64,000 nucleotides of DNA from assembly GCA_023614405.1 (NCBI GenBank), contig CM042697.1:157146149-157210148 (forward strand), given 5' to 3'. Below are positions 47,101 to 58,565 of this stretch, piece by piece (the stretch's first letter is position 1; every line of letters begins with the position of its first letter). The stretch comes from Avena insularis. Its lineage: Eukaryota; Streptophyta; Magnoliopsida; Poales; Poaceae. Under the pieces are notes generated by a model. It was not told the origin of the DNA. It did no database searches and worked only from the letters and a program-made list of their open reading frames with translations. The position numbers and the translations under genes were made by a program.

Positions 47101-47567
47101 GCTTCTAAACTTAGTAGAGATAAATCTGGCTTTTGCAAAATAACCCTAGAGCCTAGTGTCCTATTATCAAAACCCCCTTTTTCATGTTAGTATTAGTTTG
47201 CGAGTACTTAAAGAGTACTCATGGCTTTGTCCCTGGCTATTCCCATGGCCAGACTATGAAGAGGAGTACCTGGAGGATGGACCCCAGGAAGGTTATGACA
47301 ACTAGGATCATCTCCCATCGTCAGCATTGCCTGTGACCCCGAAGATGGAGCTTCGCCTACGCTACCGTTATTATTATGTATTCCGCTGCTTGAAGTTGTA
47401 TTAAGAACTGGATCATGAGATCCCTATGTGTGTAAGACCTTATGTATGGTTTGTAATGGATGATGTACTGTGGTATCCAATTCTGATATGTCTCACAAAA
47501 ATGGTAATCCTGGGATTGCGATGTATGGCATAACAGGCATCTGGGATTAAAAATCCGGATGTTGACA
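44193..47567 (+). repeat. GYP-A solo LTR in ATH-1 3' ORF, with a 0.7 kb internal deletion (3375 bp)
   Basis: TGTAACATCCC to GATGTTGACA, flanked by a perfect TCTCC duplication (44188-44192 and 47568-47572). It is 693 bp shorter than the LTR at 9662-13729. The gap lies where CTCCCATGC (about 44465) joins ATACACGATCGCC, removing sequence equivalent to about 9948-10627. The TATA box is kept (44746-44754), as are the hairpin block (46932-46949) and peptide stretches near 45910-45995 and 47197-47305. Confidence 0.94.
44746..44754 (+). promoter_or_regulatory. TATA box of GYP-A solo LTR
   Basis: TATAAATAG, conserved position and flanks. Confidence 0.72.
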
Positions 47568-47572
47568 TCTCC

Positions 47573-47701
47573 CTTGTTGCCAAAATGCAGTGTAATAAGA
47601 TCCTCATTGTATGACGGCCTAGCTCGGGAAGATGATCTCGAAGGCCTTGTCCTCCTAGGTGCATCACTCTCAAACACTTCTCCAAAGGTGTGGTTGTCCA
47701 T
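47573..47701 (-). pseudogene. Athila-type 3' ORF of ATH-1, N-terminal part
   Basis: ATG at 47701-47699 opens a frame with a serine/arginine-rich start (PRRTRPSRSSSR). The frame reaches the GYP-A solo LTR after 43 codons and resumes at 44187. ATH-2 has a different N-terminus at this place (MSAYPLHQH). Confidence 0.6.
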
Positions 47702-47705
47702 GACC

Positions 47706-48570
47706 TTTTTTTCTAAAAAATTTAGACAAACATCAAACCAAGTAATTTACAAGTTGATAAATGATGAGGAACTACTATAGGAACTTGCTAGAGGGCAAAA
47801 CATCCATCAAAATGAAATCTCTAAGCATAGAACAAGCATGCAAGCTCACAAAACATGTCACCTACAACAGCAAAATACTCAAGATATAATCTACCAACCA
47901 CAAATCTAATTGGACAAGCGGAGGAGGCACATACCAAGGAGAAATCCCTCCAAAAATTAGCAACAAAGATGGGCTGAGCAAGGAGATCGAAAATCGAGAG
48001 CAAGAACAACAGGAACTCGAGCTTGAGAAAGTTTTCCGGTGTTTTTCGGGAGAGAGAAAGAAGTGTCTGGAAGGAGACACTTTGGAGGGCCACAGGTGGG
48101 CCACACCTAGGCCAGGCGCCACCTGGGGCTGGCTGCGGCACCTGGTGGTGTGCTGGCCTGATGGGTCCCCCTGGGCCACTCCAGGTGTCCCTCTGCCCCT
48201 TTTTGATGAAAAATTTAACATGAATTTTCTGGAATTTTATGGCAAACTTTATTTTTGGCCAATTTTCAAGTTATGAAAATTGATTTTCTCGCAGAAAAAG
48301 ATTTTTTTAGAAGAAGCAAAAGCAAACAAAAACAAAAACTACAGAAGTTTTAAGACACTATAACAAGCAAACAACTAGCAAAACTAAATTTAACAATAGG
48401 AAAAGAAAAGACTAGGAATGAGAAAAATAAAAGTGAGCAAGTATAACCACTGTGAAAGCATTGTTTTGTTCATTAAAATCCCTTTGTTAACAAGGTTGAT
48501 CAAGTCTTGTTACCAAAACAATCTTATATGAAGCAAAACTTTGCATTCCAAAAAGTCATTATGTTACCTC
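47706..48570 (-). other. GC-rich noncoding block in place of pol, ATH-1
   Basis: Near-identical by eye to 38346-39153 of ATH-2, including the GC-rich stretch (48080-48200), donor-like GTATGTG and acceptor-like GTTGTAG. No RT, RNase H or integrase motif in any frame. Confidence 0.5.
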
Positions 48571-50044
48571 AAACTTGATAGCAATAGTCCCAATCATAAT
48601 AGTTTCAAAACTTTCTTGTGGAATGGGACAATATATTTCTCCAACTTTGATGCTTTCAATATTTTCGATTGAATTTAGGAAATAGCTCTTATCAATCTTC
48701 TTAGGGAAATATACAATATAATCTTTGTCATTAATATTAAAAGTTACTTTTCATTGATTACAATTGATGACAACACCTGCAGTATTAAGAAAAGGTCTCC
48801 CAAGAATAATAGACATATTATCATCTTCAGGCATCTCACGCACAACAAATTGAGTTAAAACCAAGCAATTATTAGCCACTTGAATAGGAACATCCTCACA
48901 TATACCAACATAAATAGTAGTTGACTTATCAACCATTTGCAAAGATATATCAGTTGGTATCAACTTTTCTAGCTGGAGTCACTTGTAGAGAGAAAAAGGC
49001 ATAACACTAACTCCAGCTCCCAAATCACACAAAGCAGTTATAACATAACTATTCTTAATAGAGCATGGAATAATTGGTATACCTGGATCACCAAGTTTCT
49101 TTGGAACCTTACCATTGAAGGAATAATTTGCAAGCAAAGTAGAAATTTCCTCATTAGGAATCTTCCTTTTATTAGAGACAATATCCTTCATATACTTTGA
49201 ATAAGGAGGCAACTTAATAGCATTAGTCAAAGTAATTTGCAAAAACAAAGGTTTCATCCACTCACAAAACTTGTTATAGTGTTCTTCCTCCTTTGAATTG
49301 TGTTTCTTATTGGGAACATGCATAGGTTTCTGCACCCAAGGTTCTCTTTCACTACCATGTTTATTAGCAATAAAATCTTCCTTAGTGTACCTAGTGTTCT
49401 TAGTGTGCTTCTCAGGTTCTTTATCAACTTCCTCCTTATCGGGAGCATCATTTTTATCATTACCACTTTCAGTTTCAACATCAGAGACAAATATACTATT
49501 CAGATCTATAGCAGGTTCAAGTGGTTCCTCAACTATTTTGTGTTTCTTTTTCTCTCTCTTATGAGGACTACCACTACTTTTACCTTGTTGAGAATAATGC
49601 TCAATTCTTTTAAGGTGTCCTTCAGGATATAAAGGATCTTGAGTGGCTACACCACCCCTAGTTCTAATTCCATAAGCATGTTTAACTCCTGAAGCATTAA
49701 CTAGCATATGCTTTTGTACCTTAGCAAGTTGATCAATTTGGGTTTAAACCATTTGGATGTGTTTAGAAAGCATTTTAACATCATTAGCAGTTCTTTCCAC
49801 AATATCATTCAACTCATTAATAGCTCTAGAGTTTTCCAATAAATGATTCTGAACTTGTTTATTAAAATTACCTTGTTTAACAATAAAAGTATCAAGTTCC
49901 TCTAAGCATTGATCAGGAGGTTTACCATAAGGAATATCACCTTCATCAAAGTATTGGAGAGAGTGTACCTCAATACTAGATGAGTGGGGAATTGGCTTAC
50001 ATAATTCTTCTATAGGAGGTAAATTCTTCACATCTTCAGCTCTA
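48571..50044 (-). pseudogene. gag C-terminal part and protease, ATH-1
   Basis: Minus-strand frames 50031-49744, 49707-48979 and 48963-48751 carry the coiled-coil-like stretch, the charged linker and the protease with the active site DLGAGVSVMP intact (near 49008). The IILGRPFL block is near 48800. A TAA near 49744 (CAA in ATH-2) and smaller lesions near 48970 and 48750 break the chain. The frame ends at the same place as in ATH-2, before any RT. Confidence 0.88.
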
Positions 50045-51244
50045 ATACCTTTCTCTAAAGAAATTTTTAGCTTCTTTCATCACTTCATCATTTAATGCAA
50101 TTACTCCCCTCTTCCTTGGTGTTGGTGTTGGAGCTAGTTTAGGCACAACTGGTTCAGGAGTAGTAGGCTCAGGTGTATTTAGATCAGTTGAAGTCCAATG
50201 ATCATAACTATTGCTGATTTTAGCCATTAATTCTTCAGCATCTGTAGGAGTTCTTTTCCTGAAAACACAATAAGAAAAACTATCTAGTTATGTCCTAAAA
50301 TCATCAGATAGTCCATTATAATAAATATCAAGAAGCTCATTTTTAGGTAATGGACATCCTAGATGTACATGAATCAAGGCATAGAACCTTGTCCATGACT
50401 CATGCAGTTTCTCTTCTTCTCCCTATTTAAAATCATAAAGTTTCTACAAAGCAGCATGTCTAGCACTAGGAGGAAAGTATTTCTGGAAGAAAGAAGCAAT
50501 GAAGCAATCAGGGCTATCAATGGATCCAGGAGGTAATCTATTAAACCAAGTTTTAGCTTCTCCTTTTAGTGAAAAGGGGAAGATCTTAGTAACAAAGTAC
50601 TTGCGCATCTTAAAATCATTAGAGAATAAAGCACTCATAGTGGAAAGCTCATTCATATGTGCCACATCCCTCTCATTCTCAGTCCCACAAAAAGGTTCTT
50701 TCTCAATAATATCTCAATAGGATAAATCAAGAGAGAAATCATAATCTTCATCTTTAATATCTATGGGAGAAGTAGAAAACTTAGCATCAGAAGACAGTTT
50801 AGGAATAATGGTACGTCTCTCAAGGAGACTCTTAATAGCACTAGCACAATGTGTGTTTTGGTACTCTTCAATAAATTCATCAGTCATTTCAACGTAACCA
50901 TCACTAATATCATATCTCTCTCTAGACCCGGGTTTGCTAACAGGTGTAGTATTGTATTCACTAGGAGTTTTAGTGTTTCCCAAAATAGTTCTAGCAATTG
51001 TAGCATCTAGGAAAGGACCTAATGAACCACTCGCATCAAGCATAGTAGAAGTAACATCATGAGTATCAGAAGCAAGTTCAGATTCAATAGTAGTAGAAGT
51101 GTGTGTAACATGTGTATGTGGTGGTGGCGTAACAAGCTTACTTATAACAGACGGTGAATCAACAGAAGCAGAGGTATTTAGGACTGTACCTCTTCTTGTA
51201 GTGGATGGTAAAATAGGAAACTTTCCATCACGAGACTTCCCCAT
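50045..51244 (-). pseudogene. gag: gag capsid region, ATH-1
   Basis: Likely start ATG 51244-51242 (MGKSRDGKF). The first part is open to 50714. The capsid block KTWFNRLPPGSI and FFQKYFPPSARHAAL is readable at 50665-50444; further stops follow at about 50290-50440. The C-terminal 60 codons end near 50042, where a frameshift leads into the next segment. By eye most residues agree with ATH-2. Confidence 0.88.
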
Positions 51245-51304
51245 GATGAAAGGAATAGCAGTGAACAATAATAGATCCAAGTGAACTTACAAATAAAGCT
51301 ATGC

Positions 51305-51322
51305 TCCCCGGCAACGGCGCCA
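51305..51322 (-). promoter_or_regulatory. Primer-binding site of ATH-1 (tRNA-Asp)
   Basis: The coding strand reads TGGCGCCGTTGCCGGGGA, a perfect match to the 3' end of plant tRNA-Asp, 11 bp inside the 5' LTR. Confidence 0.92.
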
Positions 51323-51333
51323 TAAAATAATCT

Positions 51334-52725
51334 TGATGACCACAAGTATAGGGGATCACAACAGTCTTCAAGGGTAGTATTACCCAATTTATTGATTCAA
51401 CACAAGGGGATCCAAAGAATACTTATAAGCCTTAACAACTGAGTTGTCAATTCAGTTGCACCTAGAAATAGTCTTGCTCACAAGAGTTTATTAGTAGCAA
51501 CAGTTTTGTAGTAGCTGTAGCAAAGTAATAGTAGCAGTAGAAAAAATCAATAGTAACAATAATAGCAAACAGTAGGGTATGAGTGCGTTAGGCATAGGGA
51601 TAGATGGACGGGCGTTGCATGGACAAGTCTAAACATGTAACTTCAAGATATAGGGCATTTTGCAGATAAATAAGATAAAGCATCCAAGTACTAAACAATC
51701 TTAGGCATGTTCTCCATATATAGTCATAAGTGCTCATAATGAGAACTTGCACAACATCTTTTGTCCTGCTAGCCCGTTGCAGCGGGGCCTCAAGGGAATC
51801 TACTGGAAATCAAGGCACTCCTTTTAATAGAGCATCGGAGCAAAGCATTAACACTCTATGAACACATGTGATCCTCACATAACAGCCATCCCCTCCGGCT
51901 GTCCCAATTTCTGTCACTTCGGGGCCTTTGGATCCGGACAATGATATGTGTACACAACTTGCAGATAAGATCACAAAAAATACTATCATCATGAATCAAT
52001 AATATGTTCAGATCTGAGATCATGGCACTCGGGCCCTAGTGACAAGCATTAAGCACAGCAAGTTGCAACAAAGTCAAATACCACTAATAGAGATACTAGG
52101 CACCATGCCCTAATAATCTTATTCGATTACATGATAGAACTCATCCAATCCCTATCGTCCCCATAGCCTACAGCAGGGGATTACTCACTCATGGATGAGG
52201 AAAACATGGATGGTTGATGGAGAGGCGTTAGTGATGATGATGGCGATGATCCTCTCTAAATTCCCCGTCCCAGCAGGGTGCCAGAACGGAGTTTCTGATT
52301 CCGAATCGCGGTTTCTGGTGGTGGCGGCGCAGCGGAAATATTTTCTGGAAAATGTTTACCCCCCCCCCCCCCCGAGTTTTATGTCAAGAGGCAACTTATA
52401 GGCGAAGAGGGAGGCTGAGGGGGTGCCCGAGGTGGCCACAGCCCCCAGGCGCGGCCACGCCTGGCCCATGCGGCCACGGGGTGTGGGCCCCTCGGAGCCC
52501 CACTCGATCTCGTCTTCTGGCTCCGTGAGTATTCTGGTGAAATAGGATTTTTGGCATATTTTCCGGGATTTTTCCTGATAGTTGATTTCTGCACAAAAAC
52601 TAGACACCAAGGTAATTCTGTTGAAAACAGCATTAGTCCGTGTTAGTTGTATCCAAATCACACAAGTTTAGAGGATAAACAATAGAAAAAGTGTTCGGGA
52701 AAGTAGATACGTTTTGGACATATCA
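51334..52725 (-). repeat. 5' LTR of ATH-1 (1392 bp)
   Basis: TGATGACC to CATATCA on the plus strand. A run of 15 C (52359-52373) lies near the promoter; the TATAAG box on the coding strand is at 52395-52400. The leader ORF of 60 codons is at 51992 to 51810 (minus). The LTR ends at GCCGC, partner of GCTGC at 25933-25937. Confidence 0.93.
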
Positions 52726-54577
52726 GCCGCCGCCGCCCCCTCCCACGCCACGTGCCTCCCACCCCCTTCTTGAGCTACCGACCACTAGAGGAGGTGGGGC
52801 GCCACCCTAATGGGATGCCACATGGTGTCCAATTAGGGGTATCCATATATTTATATATTATTTTAATATTTAATTCATCTTATTAAATACTAAAAAATAT
52901 TATTTTGTCTCTAAACATTACGTTGACTCCAAAACATTTCTGATCTCTCTCCAGAACAATTTCGGAGTTCCCGCTCTCTTCTCCAACAATCTCGAATCAA
53001 GACCTAAGCGTCGTATACCCTTAAGCGTGCCACCCTATGGTTCGGGAATGCATAGACATGATCGAGACACCTCTCTGATCAATGACCAACAACGAGATCT
53101 GGAAACCCATGATAGCCCCATGCATTGCACGAATTAACTTGATCGCTTGAACCTTTAAATGTCGAGTCTAATTCCCTTAGCTACACGATACCTGGTTTGT
53201 CCAAGATCCAATCTTGGTATCTCTATACCTAGTTTGATCTTGTTACCAAAAAACACATTTAATCATTCCTGTGATATTACATTCCCATGACCTAGTCACA
53301 TGCTTACAAGCTTCGCATATGTCATCTCACCGAGTGGGCCCATAGTATATATCTATCACGCAGATGGGAAAATCCCGATCTTGATGCATATGCCTCAACC
53401 TACCCGTTCGGAATACCTGATACACCTTTATGATCACCCTATTACACTATGACGGTTGATGTAGTCAAGGAAGCATCTGGTGATAGTGATTAGATATGAT
53501 CTCACGGTCAAAGGATTGGGTTACTATGTTTTCCTAGTTTTTTCAATGTTGAACTTTGTGACTAGATCTCATTGCAATACTTAAGTTGGGTGTGTGTCCA
53601 TCACATCATTCACTCAATGACATGACCCCATTGTCAATTGATAGAAATGTCCATGATTAGGAAACCTTGATTGATAGCTCCAAAGTTTGACACCTTTTCT
53701 CAAGAATTTTCCATTGGTTTTTGCCGGTTTTTGTTGATTTTGATCTTTCAACTAAAGCTAATATCACTAATTAGCAAAACCTTGTTGTTTTGTGATGATT
53801 TGAAGGTATTGGACACTTTTCAAAGATCTGAGGCATTTATGGGTTGATCACACCTAAATGAGCAAATCTACAATTGACAATATTTCCATTCGAGGCTTAC
53901 TGATCCTTTAACAACCTGTAGTACGACCAGAGGCTGCCCGTACAGTCCGCCCATACCACCCTCTGCCGCCTCTATTATATCAATACAAGCAACTTTCATG
54001 AAGGGAGAGCGTAGAATATGAACACAGCTGCCACAAACCATACTAGAAGACAGGAGATCAGATCTGAAGGAGAAGAACTCCACATCATACTTCGAATTTC
54101 CCTATCCTCACTATCATAAACTTTACGATAATTCCCCACTAGTAATGAGAGAGATTCATACTTTTAATATTGGGTTTGAACCTCTATTTTTCCTACCTTG
54201 GTTTGTATTTTATGTGATCTTCGACGATATTATGGTTTTCTACTGTAAAGTTGAGATTATTTCCATTTGCAATATGATTATATCTTTTATCTATTCTCCT
54301 CTCATGTGTGAGTAAATCCCCATAAGCATGAGAGATGTAGGTAATTGGGGATATGTGATGTGCCTCTTTTATTTCGATCCATTTGTGATTATTGTCATGA
54401 TTATTATATTGTGAGAATGGTTATCTATGTATGTATAATACTTATTTTCCAATTTAAGGCCCCGGGTAACATGATGTTGAGATCTCGTAGATATGAACTT
54501 GTTTACTAGCGAATCAGCGACCCCGAAGTGACAAGACCGATACCAAAGAGGAGCTAGTACAACTCGAGGACAACAAG
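52726..54577. other. Unclassified old repetitive DNA
   Basis: Begins with a short CCG/CCC-rich stretch (52726-52770) that was joined to 25899-25937 before ATH-1 inserted. The part 52900-53560 is reminiscent, from memory, of a dispersed Pooideae LTR-type sequence, but I cannot name it. The part 53560-54577 is AT-rich without a conserved ORF; a 71-codon minus frame at 53868-54083 has no recognisable motif. I see no TG...CA boundaries, PBS or coding domain. Confidence 0.4.
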
Positions 54578-57500
54578 TGTAGAGGTCCCAACCTGATAAG
54601 GTAGAGATCCCTGTGTTTACGATGCTAGTCCCTGGATCGAATAGCTAGCATCCACAGTTTAAGATGTAATATCATGAAACAAAGGTCATGTTACAACTTA
54701 TAACCAGGAATAAAATAATTCATTACATCTTACATAGCTCATTTAGCTATCTTATTACAATGCAGTAGATATAACTATATAGGATGGAGTCCTTCATCTT
54801 CATATGCCATAAGCAATCATGTTGGTTGTAGACTTGTAATCCCTACTCAACCAAACTTCACTAACATCAAACAAACCTACAACATAATAAGTTATAGCCA
54901 CAAGGGTCAATACATTTGAATTGTATTGGCAAGTGATTTTATATTGACATGGAGAATCTATCATCTACATGAATATTTGGCTAAGTGGGGTTTTAGCTTG
55001 CCTTTGCATAAAACAAGTTTTCCCTATCCTTTGAAAATAGTTTTTCTCTTTTCAAAACTTTTCAACACACAATGGCACACTGGATACACACCAGGTGCTT
55101 CCCTTATTTACCCAACATGTTTTAACTTAAATAAATTGGGATGAGGAGATCATTGATAGCTTCCATATATTTGATGCTCAAATTGTCCCTTGCCTGGGAC
55201 ATGGCTAAGTACTTAGGTTTTACCCTCTCGAGAGGTGGTGCACTTTCCCCACAAGACTCGACATGCATCGAGACGATACTTTTTAGAAACAATCCCTTAG
55301 ATCAGCACAGACGTGTTCCATCCTATCATCACTACCACCTTCTGTCTGCCTCTATGAGTTCTTGCAACCTTTGTTGTCAAGGCAGAGCCCATATGCCATG
55401 TGGATGCACTAGAAGCTTCTCAACACAAAACATCTCAAATCTCTTTGTTCCTGGGTGGCCATCCACAAATGTGATTCACGAGGTGAACCATAGAAATGGG
55501 CCTTGTGTAACCACTCAACATTAATCCATCCAAGCAATTACCATTCCACCCAGGTGTTTCATTCACTTAGTTGTTTTATTAACCAAAAACACAGTCATTG
55601 ACTTTGCGTAATATCATAACAATGAATATTCCACCCTTGAAATATTTTTAGCTAGGCTAAGCATACTAGAAAAACTTGTCTCTTGACTTAGGAAAATTCC
55701 TACCAAGATATATTCTATAGGATCTACTATAGCATAGCAATATATAAATATATATTCCTATCATGCATACTACAAAAATATCTCTAATGAAATATTGAAA
55801 AGATAGGACTTTTGATGAACAAAGTATCACTTGCCTTTTTTAGAAATCTAGGTACACTCCTTGATCTTGCAATTGCCATACTCTTCAAAGTTCACTACAA
55901 TTCAGTAAAGCAAGACACACATTCAAAACTAGCATTCAAACAATTCACCACATAAAATGATAAAAACAAGGAAATGCATACAAGCATGCAAAAGGTTGTT
56001 TTATTGGAAAAGTGGTATCCAACAAGGCACTAAACATTTCAAAACACCTACTGGTCATTTATAAAGTGGAAAAACCATTTAAAATCAAGTTAGTGAAAAT
56101 TACCCTTTTAAATCATTTTTGTTTTACTAGAAATGCTTTTATTCAAAGTAAAAAATTTCTAGTGTTAATAAATTATATTTTTAAATCCAAAAGTTAGTGT
56201 TTATGGTCAGTAGGTTCACAACAAACCATTTTCAAAAGGTTTTACTCAAAAATCATTTTTAGAATAATTTTTATACTCAAAATAGTCCTAAAATGTTTCT
56301 ACAATTTTTAGTAGAAAAATACTAAAATAAGGCCATAGTTGCAAAACTTACATTTTTCTGAATCCATTGATATAAAATTTATAATTTTTGGACATGCAGA
56401 ACAAAAATTATGAATTTTACAAAATCAATCATCTAATAGATCAATTTCTGTTTTTAAAACAACAGTCAGGTCACGTGTCGGTTTCTTATTGGACGATACT
56501 GTTTCATTTGGATCGAGCAACGTGGATCGTTGGATTTAAGTTACATCATATGGCACAGATTGATTCATACTGCTTCAATTAATGATTCTATCCCGACTCT
56601 ACGATCTAGATCTAATGACTCACGACCACGAACTAAGCCTGGGGTGGTGATGTCGACGGCGGGCGCTTTGTCAGTGGCGTTTCGGCAGTCCCAGGAAGCA
56701 AGGAAGGGAAATGAGGCATTACCGGATTCGCCTTGGCGAGGGGATGCTCGAGGTGGTCATAGTAGGGACAGGGGCGCATGGAGTCTTCGTGGATTCCTCG
56801 CCGGAGTTGCTGCTACTGTCGTGTGTGCTCAGGCGTTGTCGATGGTGAACCTACAGAGCGTGCTAAGGCAAACCAGAGGTGGCGTTAGACACGTGAGATC
56901 ATGGCGAGTGTGAGTGCATCAATGAGAAAGAGAGGGGCAGACGGAAGCTACCGGGAGAGTTTGCCGGAGTTGCGGCAGACGATGGTGGCGCTCAGATGAA
57001 GACGGAGCCGATGCTCTAGGGCGCGCGCGAGCAAGAGGAGACCACTGGCAGGTGCGCACGAGGTTTTGGATCAATATCGTGGGAGCAAGGTGCAAGGGAG
57101 TGGTCGGGGCTGGCCGGAATCGTCACGGAGGCTCGTCGGAGACGGTGGTGGTTTGAGCGCAAATTCGTGCAGCCTAGTTTCTCACTGGCGGAGGGGTTTG
57201 AGGGGAAAGGGAGAGGAGAGGGAGGTGGTTAAATGTGCAAGGGCGCTAGAGGATATTATGCGCACAGTTAATCAAATTCATTCGATTCAATTCGGCCAGA
57301 AGCGATAGAGCCGAGGGGGGAACGGTTCTCGCGGGTGAGAACGATGACGCTGAGCTGGCGTGGGTCTGATGCGTCAGTGGGGGTGAGGGGAAAGGGTGCA
57401 GTGAGAAAAGTTCTGCGGGGTGAGTGGGGTGAGATCCTGGTAGGCTGTAGTTGGGCCACGGGTTGGTCTAGCTCGCTGGGCTGGGTCGTTTTACATTTTT

Positions 57501-58443
57501 TTCTGATTCTTTTTCCTTTTTCATTTCTAATTTCTGTTTTAATTTGAAACATTTGTTTTAAACCTCCATTTTATTCCAAAACTTTTCCAAACTTTCAGGA
57601 GATTTTTATTCTAGTTATTTAGTGTGTTTAAAAGTCCATTTTAAAATATTTCAAATATTCACTTATGATTTATTATTTATTTAAATTAGGCATTTTGTCT
57701 TTATTTAAATAAAATTGAATATGCTTCAAGCCCATATAATTTTATTTAAATAATTTTTATTACTTTTTATTATTCAGTAAACTTTTATTCCTGCTTCTGG
57801 ATTTAATTCAAGATTTAAAATTGTCTTTGCAATTATTTCTTATTTGATTAATTCTTTCTTTACCTTATAAAATTCATATCTTTTTATTTATAGCTCCAAA
57901 ATTGGTGATTCCAATATGTATAGTTTTATTTCATATTTATTTATCTTTTTAAGATTATTTTGCGCACAATTTGGTATTGATTTTTGTTAGGAGATTTATT
58001 AGCCTTGGAATTTATTTTCTTTCATCTTATTAAATTCATAGTTTTTTTTCCATGGCTCCAAATTGAATGAAACCAATTTCCATGGTTTTATAATATTTTT
58101 GTTTATAATTTTTGATCATTTATCAATGTTTGTTGCTGAGTTTTATATAGATCAAAGCCATAGCCTTTGGGTGATTTGAAAATGATTTCTCTCTTTAGGG
58201 TTTAGGGTTTTTTGTTTACTTTTCCAAGTGCTTTAAATTCAAGATACATTCCATTTATGAATGCATTCGATTCTTTGAATATTTTTTTGTTGCTTTCTTA
58301 TTCAAATTTTGTTCAAGTAGGGTTTTGATGTTTCCATTTAGAAGCAAAAAAGTTTCTTTTCACCCTAAATTTCAACATTTGTTTCTTTTGTTTATTTATT
58401 TATTTTTCACATTTCAAAATTTGGAGAATTTTGGGATGTGACA
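54578..58443 (-). repeat. 3' LTR of NON-B (3866 bp)
   Basis: TGTAGAGG to GATGTGACA on the plus strand. It has an AT-rich outer part (57540-58440), a GC-rich middle (56600-57500) and the hairpin block near 55190-55215. Two tandem TTTAGGG telomere-type units at 58194-58207 are in U3. Confidence 0.93.
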
Positions 58444-58485
58444 GACTACCACCCTTAAAAGGAATCTTGTCCCGAGATTTGGGAA
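58444..58485 (-). promoter_or_regulatory. Polypurine tract and hairpin of NON-B
   Basis: The coding strand reads AAGGGTGGTAGTC immediately before the LTR, and upstream of it AAATCTCGGGACAAGATT, the GYP-A hairpin with one change. Confidence 0.7.
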
Positions 58486-58565
58486 GGCTAGAGGTTACAA
58501 GTTGGCTTCAAGACAACTAGGGTACTACCACCCTTAAATAATTTTTAACTAGATTACATCTTGGC

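Larger units (their letters stand above)
25938..52725 (-). mobile_element. ATH-1, Athila-lineage gypsy element lacking pol, with three nested insertions
   Basis: LTRs at 25938-27270 and 51334-52725, both TGATGACC to TATCA on the plus strand, flanked by GCTGC/GCCGC. The PBS after the right LTR (51305-51322) and the polypurine tract beside the left LTR fix the minus orientation. Gag and protease lie at 48571-51244 and a 3' ORF at 43241-44187 plus 47573-47701. No RT, RNase H or integrase is present. Three later insertions sit inside it: a GYP-A solo LTR (29009-33044), ATH-2 (33625-43235) and a GYP-A solo LTR (44193-47567). Without them and their duplications it would be about 9.7-9.8 kb. Confidence 0.92.

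Noticed and set aside
52359..52373. A 15-C run as a functional element in the ATH-1 LTR
   Set aside because: Other ATH LTRs have far fewer C at this place; slippage or an assembly artefact is more likely.
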